64,000 bases of DNA from Meinhardsimonia xiamenensis (lineage in GTDB: Bacteria; Pseudomonadota; Alphaproteobacteria; Rhodobacterales; Rhodobacteraceae), in the NCBI RefSeq assembly GCF_900102905.1, contig NZ_FNFV01000002.1, positions 186,001 through 250,000 of the forward strand. Reading direction: 5' to 3'. A model generated the notes under the pieces. It was not told the DNA's origin. It made no database searches and worked only from the letters and a program-made list of their open reading frames with translations. The translations under genes and the position numbers were made by a program. Positions 24,004 to 32,348 of this stretch are shown here, piece by piece (positions within the stretch are counted from its first letter, which is position 1; each line of letters starts with the position of its first letter).

Positions 24004-26107
24004 CGGCTGTCACTCCTTGGCCGGGGTCGAGGCGGACGCCTTCGATCACCCAGAGGGTTTCGGGAAAGCTCCAGGGCAGGTTGAGGCCATGGTGCATCAA
24101 TGCCGCCCCGGAAAGCTCAAGGGGAGCGTGCTTGAGCACAATCGGCGCGCGGGAAAGCGCGGGCGCATCCTCGCGGTTGCGCAGGCTGACGCGGTAGCGC
24201 GCGGCCGGATCGAGCCCGGTCAGGCGCAAGGGGCGCGGAGCGATCTGGGCGGAGGCGGCGGCGCGCCCGGCGAAGACGACGAAGCGGGAGCCGTCGCGGG
24301 CGAGCTGCTCTTCGGCGATCACCGCGGGGTCGGCGTGGTCGAGGCGCAGGATGTCGGCGGTCATCAGCCAGGCGCGGTTGGCCTTCCACCATGCGGTCAC
24401 CTCGGAGAGGGTGGCCGCTTCCTCCCCGGTCAGCTCGCGCGGGTCCATCTCGAAGCCCATGTGCCGCTGGGCCGCGACCCAGGCGCGAAAGCGGATGTCG
24501 AGCACCCGCCCCGAGGTGTGGCAGCGGCGCGGGCCGACATGGGAGCCCGTGACAGCCGCGGGCAAAAAGAGCGTCGCCTCGTGCTGGATGCGCAGCCGCT
24601 CGAGCGCGTCGTTGGAGTCCGACAGCCACACCCTGTGCGTGCGCGAAAGGATCCCGGCGTCGATCCGCCCGCCGCCCGAGGCGCAGCTTTCGATCTCGAG
24701 CGCGGGGAAGGCGGCGCGCAGCCGGTCGATGAGCGCGTAGGTGCCGCGCGTCTGGGCGGCATCGGCGACAGGCAGCAGCCGGTTGTGATCCCACTTGACG
24801 TAGTCGATGGGGTGGGCCGACAGGATTGCCGCCATCGCCTCGAAGAGGTGGTCGCGCACCTCCGCGCGGCTCATGTCGAGCACATATTGTCCGCGGCCGG
24901 GAAGCTGGGCGGCGGGCCCGAGAATCCAGTCGGGATGCGCGCGGGCAAGATCGCTGTCGCGGTTGACCATCTCGGGCTCGAACCACAGCCCGAAGCTCAT
25001 GCCGAGCCCGTGCACATGCTCGATGAGCGGGCCGAGGCCTTCGGGGTACTTGCGCGCATCCACCCGCCAGTCGCCGAGGCTTGAAGTGTCGTCGTCGCGC
25101 CGCCCGAACCAGCCGTCATCTAGCACGAAACGCTCCGCGCCGAGTTGGGCCGCGCGGGTGGCGATCTCCTTCAGCTCGTCAAGGCGGTGGTCGAAATAGA
25201 CCGCCTCCCAGCAGTTGTAATGGACGGGTCGCGGGCGGCTCGGGTCAGGCCAGGGCACGAGCCGATCGCGGATCAGCCGCTGGAAGGCCACGGCGCAGCC
25301 GTTGAGGCCGGTGTCGGAGAAGACGGCATAAAGCGGTGCGGTCTCGAAGCGTGTGCCGGCCGCGCGCTCGGAGCCTGCTGCATGGCCGAACTGGATCTGG
25401 CGGCGGCCGTCGGGCAGCTCCTCGGCCACCATGCGGTGCCCGCCCGACCAGCCGTAATGAAAGGCCCACGCGCGGCCCTGGGTGTTGGTCGCGCCGGCCC
25501 CGGGGAAGATCGCGCCGGGGAAATGCTCGTGCCCGCTGCGCCCGGTGCGTGCCTCGCGCAGGCGGATGCCGGGCGCCCAGGGCGTGGTGACGGGCTGGAA
25601 CTCGCCGCACCAGCGCCCCGCGAAGTCGATGATCTCGCGCCCCTCCTCTGGGCCGGGGAGCACGGGGGCGGCGAGCCACTCGACGCGTACCGGCGCCTTC
25701 GCCTCGAGGATCGTTTGCGCGCGCAGCACGCCCGGGTCGCCCCCGAGCGCGAGCCGCACCCGAAGGGTGAGGCCGAGCGCGGAGTCGGCGAAGGTGAGCG
25801 CCAGTGTGCCGGGCCCTTCCACCGCGCCCGCGAACGCGAAGGCAGGCTCGAGGGGCGCACCTCTGCCGTCGCGCAGCACGAGCCCCGGCTGGCCCGGAAA
25901 GCCGCGCGCCGCTTCGGGGCAGAGCGTGAGCACCGGCTCGGCATCGAGCATCCCACCGGTGATGTCGCGGCCGTGCGCCTCGGTCAGGGTGTCGAGCGCC
26001 TCGCCGTCGGGCAGGCGCGGGCCCCAGTAGATGCAGGCCGCGACGCCCTCGCCCTGTTTTGCGATCACCAGCGTCTGGCGCGCGTCGTCAAGCCGCCAGG
26101 CGCGCAT
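23996..26107 (-). CDS. Alpha-galactosidase, glycoside hydrolase family 36
   Basis: The 703-residue protein has an N-terminal beta-sandwich and then the GH36 barrel: YNCWEAVYFD, FVLDDGWFGRRDDD and WFEPEMVN. The nucleophile Asp is in YVKWDHNR and the acid/base region is ESCASGGGRIDAGIL. Length and motifs fit the family. There is no signal peptide, so alpha-galactosides (melibiose, raffinose type or galactosyl-glycerol) are hydrolysed in the cytoplasm after ABC import. Stop TGA of the upstream permease and this ATG share one base (TGATG). Confidence 0.93.
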   Translation of the reverse strand: MRAWRLDDARQTLVIAKQGEGVAACIYWGPRLPDGEALDTLTEAHGRDITGGMLDAEPVLTLCPEAARGFPGQPGLVLRDGRGAPLEPAFAFAGAVEGPGTLALTFADSALGLTLRVRLALGGDPGVLRAQTILEAKAPVRVEWLAAPVLPGPEEGREIIDFAGRWCGEFQPVTTPWAPGIRLREARTGRSGHEHFPGAIFPGAGATNTQGRAWAFHYGWSGGHRMVAEELPDGRRQIQFGHAAGSERAAGTRFETAPLYAVFSDTGLNGCAVAFQRLIRDRLVPWPDPSRPRPVHYNCWEAVYFDHRLDELKEIATRAAQLGAERFVLDDGWFGRRDDDTSSLGDWRVDARKYPEGLGPLIEHVHGLGMSFGLWFEPEMVNRDSDLARAHPDWILGPAAQLPGRGQYVLDMSRAEVRDHLFEAMAAILSAHPIDYVKWDHNRLLPVADAAQTRGTYALIDRLRAAFPALEIESCASGGGRIDAGILSRTHRVWLSDSNDALERLRIQHEATLFLPAAVTGSHVGPRRCHTSGRVLDIRFRAWVAAQRHMGFEMDPRELTGEEAATLSEVTAWWKANRAWLMTADILRLDHADPAVIAEEQLARDGSRFVVFAGRAAASAQIAPRPLRLTGLDPAARYRVSLRNREDAPALSRAPIVLKHAPLELSGAALMHHGLNLPWSFPETLWVIEGVRLDPGQGVTADA

Positions 26108-26955
26108 CACTTCACGGCTCCGAGCGTGAGGCCGGCGATGAAGTGCCGTTGCATGAGGAAGAACATCAGCACCGGCGGCAACGCGGCGACGATGGAGCCC
26201 GCCGAGACCAGATGCCAGGCCGCCACCCACTGGCCGTTGAGCGAGTAGAGCCCGGCGGTGATCGGCTGGCTGTCGGCGCCCTGGGTCAGGACCAGTGCCC
26301 AGAAATAGTCGTTCCAGATGAAGGTGAAGATGAGCACCGCGAGCGCGGCGATGGCAGGGCGCATGAGCGGCAGCACCACATACCAGAAGATGCGGAACTC
26401 GCTCACCCCTTCTACGCGCGCCGCCTCGATCAGCTCGAAGGGCATCGCGCGGATGAAGTTGCGCATGAACAGCGTGCAGAAACCGGTCTGAAAGGCGATG
26501 TGGAAGAGCGCCAGCCCCGTGACCGAGTTGTAGAGCCCCATCTGAAGGGTCAGGTCGCGCACCGGCACCATCAGGATCTGGAAAGGCACGAAGTTGCCGG
26601 CCACGAACATGAAGAAGACGAGCAGGTTGGCGCGGAAGCGGTAGACCGCAAGCGCAAAGCCCGTCATGCAGGAGAGCGCCACCGCGCCGATCACCGTGGG
26701 AATGGTCACGCGGAAGGAGTTCCAGATGTACTTGCCGATCGGCGTGTTCTCGAAGATCGCGGTGTAGTTCTCCCACAGGTGAAAGTCGGTCGGCCAGCCC
26801 CAGTAGTTGCCGGCGGTGATGTCGCCGGCCGAACGCACCGAGGTCAGCGCCACCGCGATCAGCGGCAGGAGCCACAGCACGAGCGCCACGGGCAGGGCGG
26901 CCTTGTAGGCGATGCGCGCGGGCGCGGGGGCGGACTGGATGGGTTTGGGAAACAT
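26107..26955 (-). CDS. Sugar ABC transporter permease, MalG type
   Basis: The 282-residue protein has six membrane helices and the cytoplasmic coupling motif EAARVEGVSEFRIFWYVVLPLMRPA, characteristic of binding-protein-dependent sugar permeases (CUT1). With the MalF-type partner one base upstream and the MsmX/UgpC-type ATPase gene across the divergent promoter, it forms the importer for the galactosides processed by this operon. It starts with ATG at 26955. Confidence 0.93.
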   Translation of the reverse strand: MFPKPIQSAPAPARIAYKAALPVALVLWLLPLIAVALTSVRSAGDITAGNYWGWPTDFHLWENYTAIFENTPIGKYIWNSFRVTIPTVIGAVALSCMTGFALAVYRFRANLLVFFMFVAGNFVPFQILMVPVRDLTLQMGLYNSVTGLALFHIAFQTGFCTLFMRNFIRAMPFELIEAARVEGVSEFRIFWYVVLPLMRPAIAALAVLIFTFIWNDYFWALVLTQGADSQPITAGLYSLNGQWVAAWHLVSAGSIVAALPPVLMFFLMQRHFIAGLTLGAVK

Positions 26956-26956
26956 C

Positions 26957-27871
26957 TCAGCGCCCCCTCTCGTCGCGGTACATCTTCCACAGGAAGGCGG
27001 AGATGTAGACCATCATGATCGCAAACAGCACCACCGCGATGGCCGCGCCATAGCCCATGCGGAAGCCGTATTCTGAGAAGGCCTGCTCGTACATGTAGAA
27101 GGCCAGCACACGGGTCGAGCCCCAGGGCCCGCCATCGGTCATGATCGAGATGAGGTCGAAGCTGCGCAGCGCGCCGATGATCGTCACCACCATGGCGATG
27201 AAGGTGGCGGGCCTGAGCTGCGGCAGCACCACATACCACAGCATCCGCCAGCCCTTGGCGCCATCGAGCCGCGCGGCTTCGATCTGCTCGGGATCCACCG
27301 CGTTGAGCCCGGTGAGATAGAGGATCATGCAATAGGCCGTCTGCGGCCAGAGGCCGGCGGCGATGATGCCGTAGGTGGCATAGCGCTCGTCAGCCAGCAC
27401 CGGGATCGGCTCGAGGCCGAAGCCCTGCAGGATGATGTTCAGAAGCCCGTAGGAGGGGTCGTAGAACCACGAAAAGACAAGGCCCACCACCACCTGGCTG
27501 ATGACGAAGGGAAAGAAGAACAGCGACTTGTAAAGGCGGATGCCGGTCACGTTCTGGTTGAGAAAGAGCGCCACGAACAGGCCGGCCGGGATCGCCAGCA
27601 GATAGAGCACGAGCCAGATGACGTTGTTCTTAAGCGAGGTGTAGAAGGCCTCGTCATCGAAGAGCTCGCGGTAGTTGTCGAGGCCGATATACGTCTTCTC
27701 GCCGAGCCCGTCCCAGTCATAGAGGCTCAGGCTCATCGACTGGAAGATCGGAATGATGACATAGACGAGGAACATCGCGATCCCCGGCGCGAGAAACAGC
27801 CAGGGGGCAAAGCGCTGCTGATTGCGCCGCCACCAGCCGCGGGACGGGGTGGATGGGGAAATGTCGGTCAT
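26957..27871 (-). CDS. Sugar ABC transporter permease, MalF type
   Basis: The 304-residue protein has six to seven membrane helices, starting near FAPWLFLAPGIAMFLVYVII, and the EAA loop EAARLDGAKGWRMLWYVVLPQLRP. It pairs with the MalG-type permease that starts one base after its stop. It follows the binding-protein gene after a 143-base gap containing a strong hairpin, which probably lowers permease relative to binding-protein expression. Confidence 0.93.
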   Translation of the reverse strand: MTDISPSTPSRGWWRRNQQRFAPWLFLAPGIAMFLVYVIIPIFQSMSLSLYDWDGLGEKTYIGLDNYRELFDDEAFYTSLKNNVIWLVLYLLAIPAGLFVALFLNQNVTGIRLYKSLFFFPFVISQVVVGLVFSWFYDPSYGLLNIILQGFGLEPIPVLADERYATYGIIAAGLWPQTAYCMILYLTGLNAVDPEQIEAARLDGAKGWRMLWYVVLPQLRPATFIAMVVTIIGALRSFDLISIMTDGGPWGSTRVLAFYMYEQAFSEYGFRMGYGAAIAVVLFAIMMVYISAFLWKMYRDERGR

Positions 27872-27971
27872 GGCCTCGTTCTCCGCCGCGCGTTGCGCCC
27901 CGGCCTTCCGGGCCGCAGGGCCGAAGGAATGCCCGCCCCGGCGCGGTGGCCGGGAAGGGCTTCGGTCAGGG

Positions 27972-28000
27972 GCCGGCGGGCGCTGTCCAGGCCCGCCGGC
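27972..28000 (-). repeat. Intercistronic hairpin between sugar binding-protein and permease genes
   Basis: GCCGGCGGGC (27972-27981) and GCCCGCCGGC (27991-28000) form a 10-bp perfect stem with a 9-base loop. There is no U-run. It starts 14 bases after the binding-protein stop. Confidence 0.55.
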
Positions 28001-28014
28001 GATGGGTCGTCAGG

Positions 28015-29253
28015 TCACTTGTAGACCCGCTGGCGCACCTTCTCGAGCCGCTCGAGGATGGCGTCGAGACGCTCGGGCTTGACCATGAACTCCTGGAAGC
28101 CTTCCATGCCGGCCTTGGCCATTTCGGCCGGCGCGTCGCGGTCGAAGAACTGGGCGATGCCGCCCGTCGTGTTCGACAGCATCTCGTAGCCCTCGCGCAG
28201 GAACTTGTCGTCGGCGATCTCGGCGCCCTTGGCGATGGGCAGCTGGCCGAGCGTGGCGTTGATCTTGGTCTGCACGTCAGGCCGCGCGAGGAAGGCGAGG
28301 AAGAGCTTGGCCTCCTCCACGTTCTTGGCGTTGGCGGCCAGATGCACCGTGTCGGTCGGCGCTTCTTCGGCCAGCGGGATCGACGGGTCGATCACCGGGA
28401 ACTGGAAGAAGTCGAGCTGATCGTCAGTCAGCCCTGCCTCGCGCAGCGGCGCCACGGCGAAGTTGCCCATCACATACATCGCCGCCTCGCCCTGCACCAT
28501 CGGCGCCAGAGCCTCCTGCCACGACCAGGAGGGGTGGTTGTCGATGAAGCAGTCGTGGTCGAGCATCTTCTTCCAGTTGGCGAAGACCGCGCGCACGCGG
28601 TCATCCGTCCACGGGATCTCGCCCTGGGTCAGCGCCATGTGGAAGTCGTAGCCGTTGGTGCGCAGGTCGAGGTAGTCGAAGACGCCCGCGGCCGTCCACA
28701 GATACTTGGTGCCGATGGTGATGGGCGTGATGCCGTTGGCGTTGAGCGTGTCGCAGGCGGCCAGAAGCTCGTCGAAGGTCTTGGGCTCCTCGATACCGAG
28801 CTTGTTGAAGATGTCCAGCCGGTAATAAACGCCCCACTGGTAGTAGGTGTAGGGGATGCCCCACTTCTTTCCGTCGATGGTCATCGAGGCGGCGGCCGGC
28901 GCCAGCGTCTCGTGAAGGTTGTGCTCGTCCCACACGTCATCGATCGGGGCGAAGAGGCCGGCCTTGACGTAGGGCAGCATGCGGTTGCCGGCATACCAGT
29001 TGGCCAGATCGGGCGAATCCGCGGTCAGGAAGTTGCGGATCGAGGTCTTGTAACCCTCATGGTCGAAGAGGTTCCAGGTGACCTTGATGTCGGGATACTC
29101 GGCCTCGAAATCGGCGATCAGCTGCTCGAAGGCCTTCTTCGGCGCCGGGTCCGAGGTGTCGGTGTTGATGACAAGCTCGCGCGCCGTCGCGCCCGACGCG
29201 AGGAGCGTCGAGGCGGCGAGGGCCGCGACAAGGGTCTTGGTGCGCAGGAACAT
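28015..29253 (-). CDS. Sugar ABC transporter substrate-binding protein
   Basis: The 412-residue protein starts with a signal peptide (MFLRTKTLVAALAASTLLAS, cleavage near ATA-RE). It has the CUT1 binding-protein fold with VINTDTSDPAPKKAFEQLI, WGVYYRLDIFNKLGI and GEAAMYVMGNFAV. The ATG at 29253 has GGAGG upstream and is preferred to an ATG eight codons earlier. It is the first gene of the galactoside operon, and the putative IclR operator overlaps its promoter. Confidence 0.92.
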   Translation of the reverse strand: MFLRTKTLVAALAASTLLASGATARELVINTDTSDPAPKKAFEQLIADFEAEYPDIKVTWNLFDHEGYKTSIRNFLTADSPDLANWYAGNRMLPYVKAGLFAPIDDVWDEHNLHETLAPAAASMTIDGKKWGIPYTYYQWGVYYRLDIFNKLGIEEPKTFDELLAACDTLNANGITPITIGTKYLWTAAGVFDYLDLRTNGYDFHMALTQGEIPWTDDRVRAVFANWKKMLDHDCFIDNHPSWSWQEALAPMVQGEAAMYVMGNFAVAPLREAGLTDDQLDFFQFPVIDPSIPLAEEAPTDTVHLAANAKNVEEAKLFLAFLARPDVQTKINATLGQLPIAKGAEIADDKFLREGYEMLSNTTGGIAQFFDRDAPAEMAKAGMEGFQEFMVKPERLDAILERLEKVRQRVYK

Positions 29254-29323
29254 GGTGTCCTCCCTTTGGTGTTCCAATCCAGTTGAGGGACCGGGCCCAC
29301 CCCTCTGGGTCCGGTGAGTTCCA

Positions 29324-29355
29324 TATAATGAAACTCGTTTTCAACTATTGAAAAC
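29324..29355. promoter_or_regulatory. IclR operator and divergent promoters
   Basis: GTTTTCAA-CTA-TTGAAAAC at 29337-29355 is a perfect 8-bp inverted repeat. A perfect plus-strand TATAAT lies at 29324-29329 facing the iclR gene, though no clear -35 was found for it. On the minus strand, TTCAAT (29352-29347), 18 bases and TTATAT (29328-29323) could serve the binding-protein gene. A repressor bound at the repeat would cover that -35 and block the other direction downstream of its -10. Confidence 0.6.
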
Positions 29356-29426
29356 AGTGCGGCGGGGCGCTAGCCTTGTCAACAGTTTTCGTCGCGGCGC
29401 GTGCCGTGATGCGGGAGGAGCGGCGC

Positions 29427-30215
29427 ATGGCGAAGCCGGAGAGAAGCGACGGCACGGTTGGCAAGGCACTGGAAATCCTCGACGCGGTGGCGTCGAAGGG
29501 GCGGCCGGTGCGCTTTTCCGAACTGCTCGCCGAAAGCCCTCTGCCGAAGGCCACGCTCTATCGTCTGCTGCAGACGCTGACGAATCAGGGCCTGCTCGCC
29601 TATGACGCGGAGCTGCACACCTATACCCTCGGTCTGCGGCTCGTGCGCCTTGCCCATCAGGCATGGAAACAGAGCTCGCTCGCGCCGATCGCGCGCCCCC
29701 ACATCGACCGCCTGGCCGCCAGGACCGGCGAGACGATCCATCTGGCGCAGATGGATCAGGGCCAGGTGCTCTACGTCGACAAGCGCAACGCCGCCCAGCC
29801 GATCGAGATGTTCGCGCAGGCAGGCAAGGTGGGGCCGGGCTACTGCACCGGCATCGGCAAGGCGATCATGGCCTTTCTGGAGCCGGCCGCGCGCGAGGCC
29901 GCGATCGCCCGGCAGGCCTTCCTGCGCCATACGCCCAATACCATCACCGACCCGCAGACGCTGGCCGCCGAGCTCGAGCGCATCCGCGCCGAGGGCGTGG
30001 CCTTCGACCGGGAGGAGCACGAGCCGGGCATCATCTGCATCGCAAGTCCCATCCTTTCGGGCGGCGCGCCGGGCGGGCGGGTGATCGGCGGCGTGTCGAT
30101 CACCACCTCCACCGCGCGGCGCAGTCTCGAGGAGCTTGCCGCGCTCCGCCCCGATCTCGAGGAAACCGCGCGCGCCATCGGTGCCGATGCCGCGCACTGG
30201 CAGTTTCCCGCGTGA
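29427..30215 (+). CDS. IclR-family transcription regulator
   Basis: The 262-residue protein has an N-terminal winged helix (GTVGKALEILDAVASKG and LPKATLYRLLQTLTNQGLL) and an IclR effector domain (MDQGQVLYVDKRNA, GPGYCTGIGKAIMAFL, FDREEHEPGIICIASPI). It lies divergent from the galactoside operon and 33 bases before the ATPase gene, so it probably controls both in response to a galactose-derived ligand. ATG 29427 with GGGAGGAG upstream is chosen over an ATG six codons earlier. Confidence 0.92.
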   Translation: MAKPERSDGTVGKALEILDAVASKGRPVRFSELLAESPLPKATLYRLLQTLTNQGLLAYDAELHTYTLGLRLVRLAHQAWKQSSLAPIARPHIDRLAARTGETIHLAQMDQGQVLYVDKRNAAQPIEMFAQAGKVGPGYCTGIGKAIMAFLEPAAREAAIARQAFLRHTPNTITDPQTLAAELERIRAEGVAFDREEHEPGIICIASPILSGGAPGGRVIGGVSITTSTARRSLEELAALRPDLEETARAIGADAAHWQFPA

Positions 30216-30248
30216 CATGAACCCGCCGCACAGCCAGAGGAACAGCCC

Positions 30249-31319
30249 ATGTCCGGTGTGACACTTCAGAAGGTGGTCAAGCGTTTCGGCGAGACGCAGG
30301 TGATCCACGGCATTGATCTGGAAATCGCCGACGGCGAGTTCTGCGTCTTCGTCGGGCCGTCGGGTTGCGGCAAGTCGACCCTGCTGCGCATGGTGGCGGG
30401 GCTCGAGGAGACGACCGAAGGGACCATCACCATCGGCGGGCGCGATGTCACCCGCGCCGATCCGGCCGACCGGGGCGTCGCGATGGTGTTCCAGACCTAT
30501 GCGCTCTACCCGCACATGACGGTGGAGGAGAACATGGGCTTCGGGCTGAAGATGAACCGCGTGCCCAAGTCCGAGATCGCCGAGAAGGTCAGGCGCGCGG
30601 CCGGGATCCTGCGGCTTGAGCCCTATCTCAAGCGCAAGCCCGCCGCGCTTTCGGGCGGCCAGCGCCAGCGGGTGGCGATCGGACGGGCGATCGTGCGGGG
30701 CCCGGAGGTGTTTCTCTTTGACGAGCCGCTCTCGAACCTCGACGCCGAGCTGCGCGTCGAGATGCGGGTGGAGATCGCGCATCTGCACAAGGAGATCGGC
30801 GCGACGATGATCTACGTCACCCACGATCAGGTCGAGGCGATGACGCTGGCCGACAAGATCGTCGTGCTGCGCGCCGGCCGCATCGAGCAGGTGGGCGCGC
30901 CGATGGAGCTTTACCGCGATCCCGACAACCAGTTCGTCGCGGGCTTCATCGGCTCGCCGTCGATGAACTTCCTTGCCGCCGAGTCGGTCGGGCAGGGGCG
31001 GGTGCGGGTGCCCGCGCTGGGCGGCGCGGAGCTGGAACTCGGGCTTGCCAGCCTGCCGCCCGCGGGCGGCAAGGTCACGCTGGGGCTGCGCCCGCAGGTG
31101 CTGAGCGTCACGCCCGAGGAGGGCCAGCCGCTCAGGATCGACATTCGCGAGCGGCTGGGCGGCGTGGCCTATGACCACATCACCACCCCCACCGGCGAGC
31201 GGCTGGTTGTGGAGACGCGCTCGGACGAGGCGATTCCCTCCGGCGCGCCGGTGCGGCTTGCGATCACGCCGGGTGCGGCCATGGCCTTCGACGCCGAGAC
31301 GGGCGCGCGGCTGCGCTGA
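30249..31319 (+). CDS. Sugar ABC transporter ATP-binding protein (MsmX/UgpC type)
   Basis: The 356-residue ATPase has Walker A GPSGCGKST, the Q-loop FQTYALYPHMTV, the signature LSGGQRQRVAIGRA, Walker B VFLFDEPLSN and the H-loop YVTHDQVEAMTLADKI. A C-terminal TOBE domain follows (about 240-356). It energises the galactoside permeases encoded on the opposite strand. It follows iclR in one transcript. Confidence 0.93.
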   Translation: MSGVTLQKVVKRFGETQVIHGIDLEIADGEFCVFVGPSGCGKSTLLRMVAGLEETTEGTITIGGRDVTRADPADRGVAMVFQTYALYPHMTVEENMGFGLKMNRVPKSEIAEKVRRAAGILRLEPYLKRKPAALSGGQRQRVAIGRAIVRGPEVFLFDEPLSNLDAELRVEMRVEIAHLHKEIGATMIYVTHDQVEAMTLADKIVVLRAGRIEQVGAPMELYRDPDNQFVAGFIGSPSMNFLAAESVGQGRVRVPALGGAELELGLASLPPAGGKVTLGLRPQVLSVTPEEGQPLRIDIRERLGGVAYDHITTPTGERLVVETRSDEAIPSGAPVRLAITPGAAMAFDAETGARLR

Positions 31320-31370
31320 GGCCGCGCTTCGGGGGTTGCTCCCGCCGCGCGGCCGGCGCACCATCGCGCC

Positions 31371-32348
31371 ATGACCGAAGCACCCGACCCACAGGACGAC
31401 CCGCCCCCGCCCCGCCGCGAGCCGCTGCCGTGGAGCGTGCCCAAGGACGTCGCCGATGATCCGGCCGCGCTCGAGCGGGTGCGCGCGATCATGGCGCATC
31501 CGGCCTACCTTCAGGCCGACCGCGACCTCGACTTTCTAGCCTCCGATCCGGCCCGCGGCACGCGGCTGCAGCTCGACTATCTCAAGCCCGAGCTCGGCCT
31601 GCGGGAGGCCGGCATCGGCCACACCATCGTCGTCTTTGGCTCGACCCGCATCGCCGAGCCTGCTGCCGCGGCCCGGCGTCTCGCCGCGGCCGAGGCTGCG
31701 CTGGCCGCGGACCCGGACGATCCCGAGCTTGCTCTTCATGTCAGGCAGGCCCGCCGCCGGCTGGAGAACGCCCGCTATTACGATGTCGCCCGGCGTTTCG
31801 GCGCGATGTTTGCCGATCAGACGGACTGGCCGCGGCCTGAACGGGTGGCGGTGATGACCGGCGGCGGACCCGGCATCATGGAAGCGGCCAACCGCGGCGC
31901 GTTCGAGGCCGGCGCGCGGTCGGTGGGGCTCAACATCACCCTGCCGCATGAACAATATCCCAACCCATATCTCAGCGAGGGGCTGTGCTTCAGCTTCCAC
32001 TACTTCGCGCTCAGAAAGCTCCACTTCATGCACCGCGCCCGTGCACTGGTGATCTTTCCCGGCGGCTATGGCACGCTTGATGAACTGTTCGAGGCGCTGA
32101 CGCTGGTGCAGACGCGCAAGATCGACCCCCTGCCGATCGTGCTTGTCGGCCGGGCCTTCTGGCGCGCGGCGGTCAACTTCGACTTCCTGCTCGAGGAAGG
32201 GGTGATCGACGCCGAGGATCGCGAGCTTTTCAGCGAGGCGGAGACGGCCGAAGAAATCTATGCCGCCATCGCCGACTGGTATGAAGACGCGGGCTGCCCG
32301 CTCCTCGGCCCCTGCCGGCCGGGCGGGCCTGCCGTGGAGGGCGGCTGA
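31371..32348 (+). CDS. LOG-family protein (cytokinin riboside phosphate hydrolase-like), long form
   Basis: The 325-residue protein has the LOG motifs GGGPGIMEAANRGA and PGGYGTLDELFEAL in a Rossmann-like domain (about 85-295). An N-terminal Pro-rich and charged extension of about 80 residues is not present in short LOG proteins. LOG proteins hydrolyse nucleoside 5'-monophosphates to base and ribose phosphate. The bacterial role is often unclear. The stop overlaps the ATG of the next gene by one base (TGATG), coupling it to the beta-CASP nuclease. Confidence 0.85.
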   Translation: MTEAPDPQDDPPPPRREPLPWSVPKDVADDPAALERVRAIMAHPAYLQADRDLDFLASDPARGTRLQLDYLKPELGLREAGIGHTIVVFGSTRIAEPAAAARRLAAAEAALAADPDDPELALHVRQARRRLENARYYDVARRFGAMFADQTDWPRPERVAVMTGGGPGIMEAANRGAFEAGARSVGLNITLPHEQYPNPYLSEGLCFSFHYFALRKLHFMHRARALVIFPGGYGTLDELFEALTLVQTRKIDPLPIVLVGRAFWRAAVNFDFLLEEGVIDAEDRELFSEAETAEEIYAAIADWYEDAGCPLLGPCRPGGPAVEGG

